The notes below the pieces were generated by a model. The model had not been told where the DNA came from. It did no database searches and saw nothing but the letters and a program-made list of their open reading frames with translations. DNA of 7,009 nucleotides. Origin: Cellvibrionales bacterium UBA1963 (GTDB taxonomy: Bacteria; Pseudomonadota; Gammaproteobacteria; Pseudomonadales; UBA7434). The stretch covers positions 1 through 7,009 of the forward strand of contig DDED01000127.1 in NCBI GenBank assembly GCA_002336035.1, given 5' to 3'. The translations under genes were made by a program, and so were the position numbers. Of the stretch, positions 6,672-7,009 are shown one piece after another. How positions within the stretch are numbered: the stretch's first letter is position 1; every line of letters starts with the position of its first letter.

Positions 6672-7009
6672 TCACGCTATGCCTAAAACTGCCTTAACAG
6701 GAGCAAAGGTTTTTCGATGATGCTTAGTTGCTCCATGCCGCTTTAAAGCCGCCTTGTGTGCAGCTGTTGGGTAACCTTTGTGCTGATCAAAGCCATAATC
6801 AGGGTAATTGTCTGCTAAAACCGTCATATCTCGATCTCTAGTAACTTTGGCTACAATCGAGGCAGCGCTGATGCAGGCCATCCGCTGGTCTCCCTTGACA
6901 ACAGCTTGCGCCGCATAGTGCCACGCTGGAAGACGGTTACCGTCAACGACGACAAACTCTGGAATGATCGCTAGACGGTCAACCGCACGCTGCATTGCTA
7001 ACATCGAGG
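6672..7009 (-). CDS. rnhB: ribonuclease HII, C-terminal half (gene continues beyond the window)
   Basis: RNase HII cuts RNA in RNA:DNA hybrids and starts removal of single misincorporated ribonucleotides from DNA in the cytoplasm. About 111 codons are visible of roughly 200. The segment follows E. coli RnhB closely: SMLAMQRAV, VVVDGNRLP with a catalytic Asp at 6942-6944, AQAVVKGD with a catalytic Asp at 6888-6890, ISAASIVAKVTRDRDM, NYPDYGFDQHKGYPT and the terminal HGATKHHRKTFAPVK. The first two acidic catalytic residues (the Asp-Glu pair near the N-terminus) lie outside the window. The ATG at 7002-7004 is internal, because the frame stays open to the window edge and the residues before it (Ser-Met-Leu-Ala-Met) match the middle of the family. 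It is followed by dnaE on the same strand after 60 bases, the usual gammaproteobacterial order downstream of the lpx lipid A genes, although those lie outside the window. Confidence 0.96.
   Translation of the reverse strand, partial: SMLAMQRAVDRLAIIPEFVVVDGNRLPAWHYAAQAVVKGDQRMACISAASIVAKVTRDRDMTVLADNYPDYGFDQHKGYPTAAHKAALKRHGATKHHRKTFAPVKAVLGIA

Noticed and set aside
6700..6734. GGAGCAA / TTGCTCC inverted repeat with a 21-base loop in rnhB
   Set aside because: The stem is only 7 pairs with a long loop inside conserved codons and has no T-run, so it is chance level.
7002..7004. ATG as the true start of rnhB
   Set aside because: The frame stays open to the window edge and the residues around this Met match the interior of RNase HII; the N-terminal Asp-Glu catalytic pair would be missing.

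Overview
The window looks like the chromosome of a free-living, probably aquatic gammaproteobacterium with moderate G+C content. The evidence is a dnaE product very close to the E. coli type-I replicative polymerase, an upstream RNase HII gene in the same orientation (the rnhB-dnaE order is typical of Gammaproteobacteria), and a PQQ-dependent alcohol dehydrogenase with a fused cytochrome c domain. A genus cannot be fixed from the sequence alone.

Layout. The left part (1-2984, plus strand) is a tight three-gene set: the 3' part of a periplasmic PQQ/heme c alcohol dehydrogenase (gene starts before the window), a Nu-class (YfcG/YghU-like) glutathione S-transferase 10 bases later, and a DsbA-fold protein of the 2-hydroxychromene-2-carboxylate isomerase (kappa-GST-like) family 18 bases after that. 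The spacing suggests one transcript. The right part (3099-7009, minus strand) is housekeeping: complete dnaE and, upstream of it, the C-terminal half of rnhB (gene continues past the window end). The two sets converge on a 114-base gap (2985-3098). It has no strong intrinsic terminator, only an A/T-only hairpin-like tract.

How the genes work together. The dehydrogenase would oxidise an alcohol in the periplasm and pass electrons through its own heme c. The two cytoplasmic thioredoxin-fold proteins could deal with glutathione conjugation, disulfides or isomerisation of a reactive product, but this link is inferred from proximity only. dnaE and rnhB belong to replication and genome maintenance.

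No clearly new biological system is visible: no CRISPR, mobile element, toxin-antitoxin or phage gene. The points most worth a second look are two long perfect inverted repeats inside coding sequence (1200-1220 in the dehydrogenase gene at the propeller/cytochrome junction, and 4876-4900 in dnaE), the enzyme trio itself, the placement of this accessory set where accA lies in E. coli, and family-atypical residues in the dehydrogenase and in the DnaE clamp-binding region.
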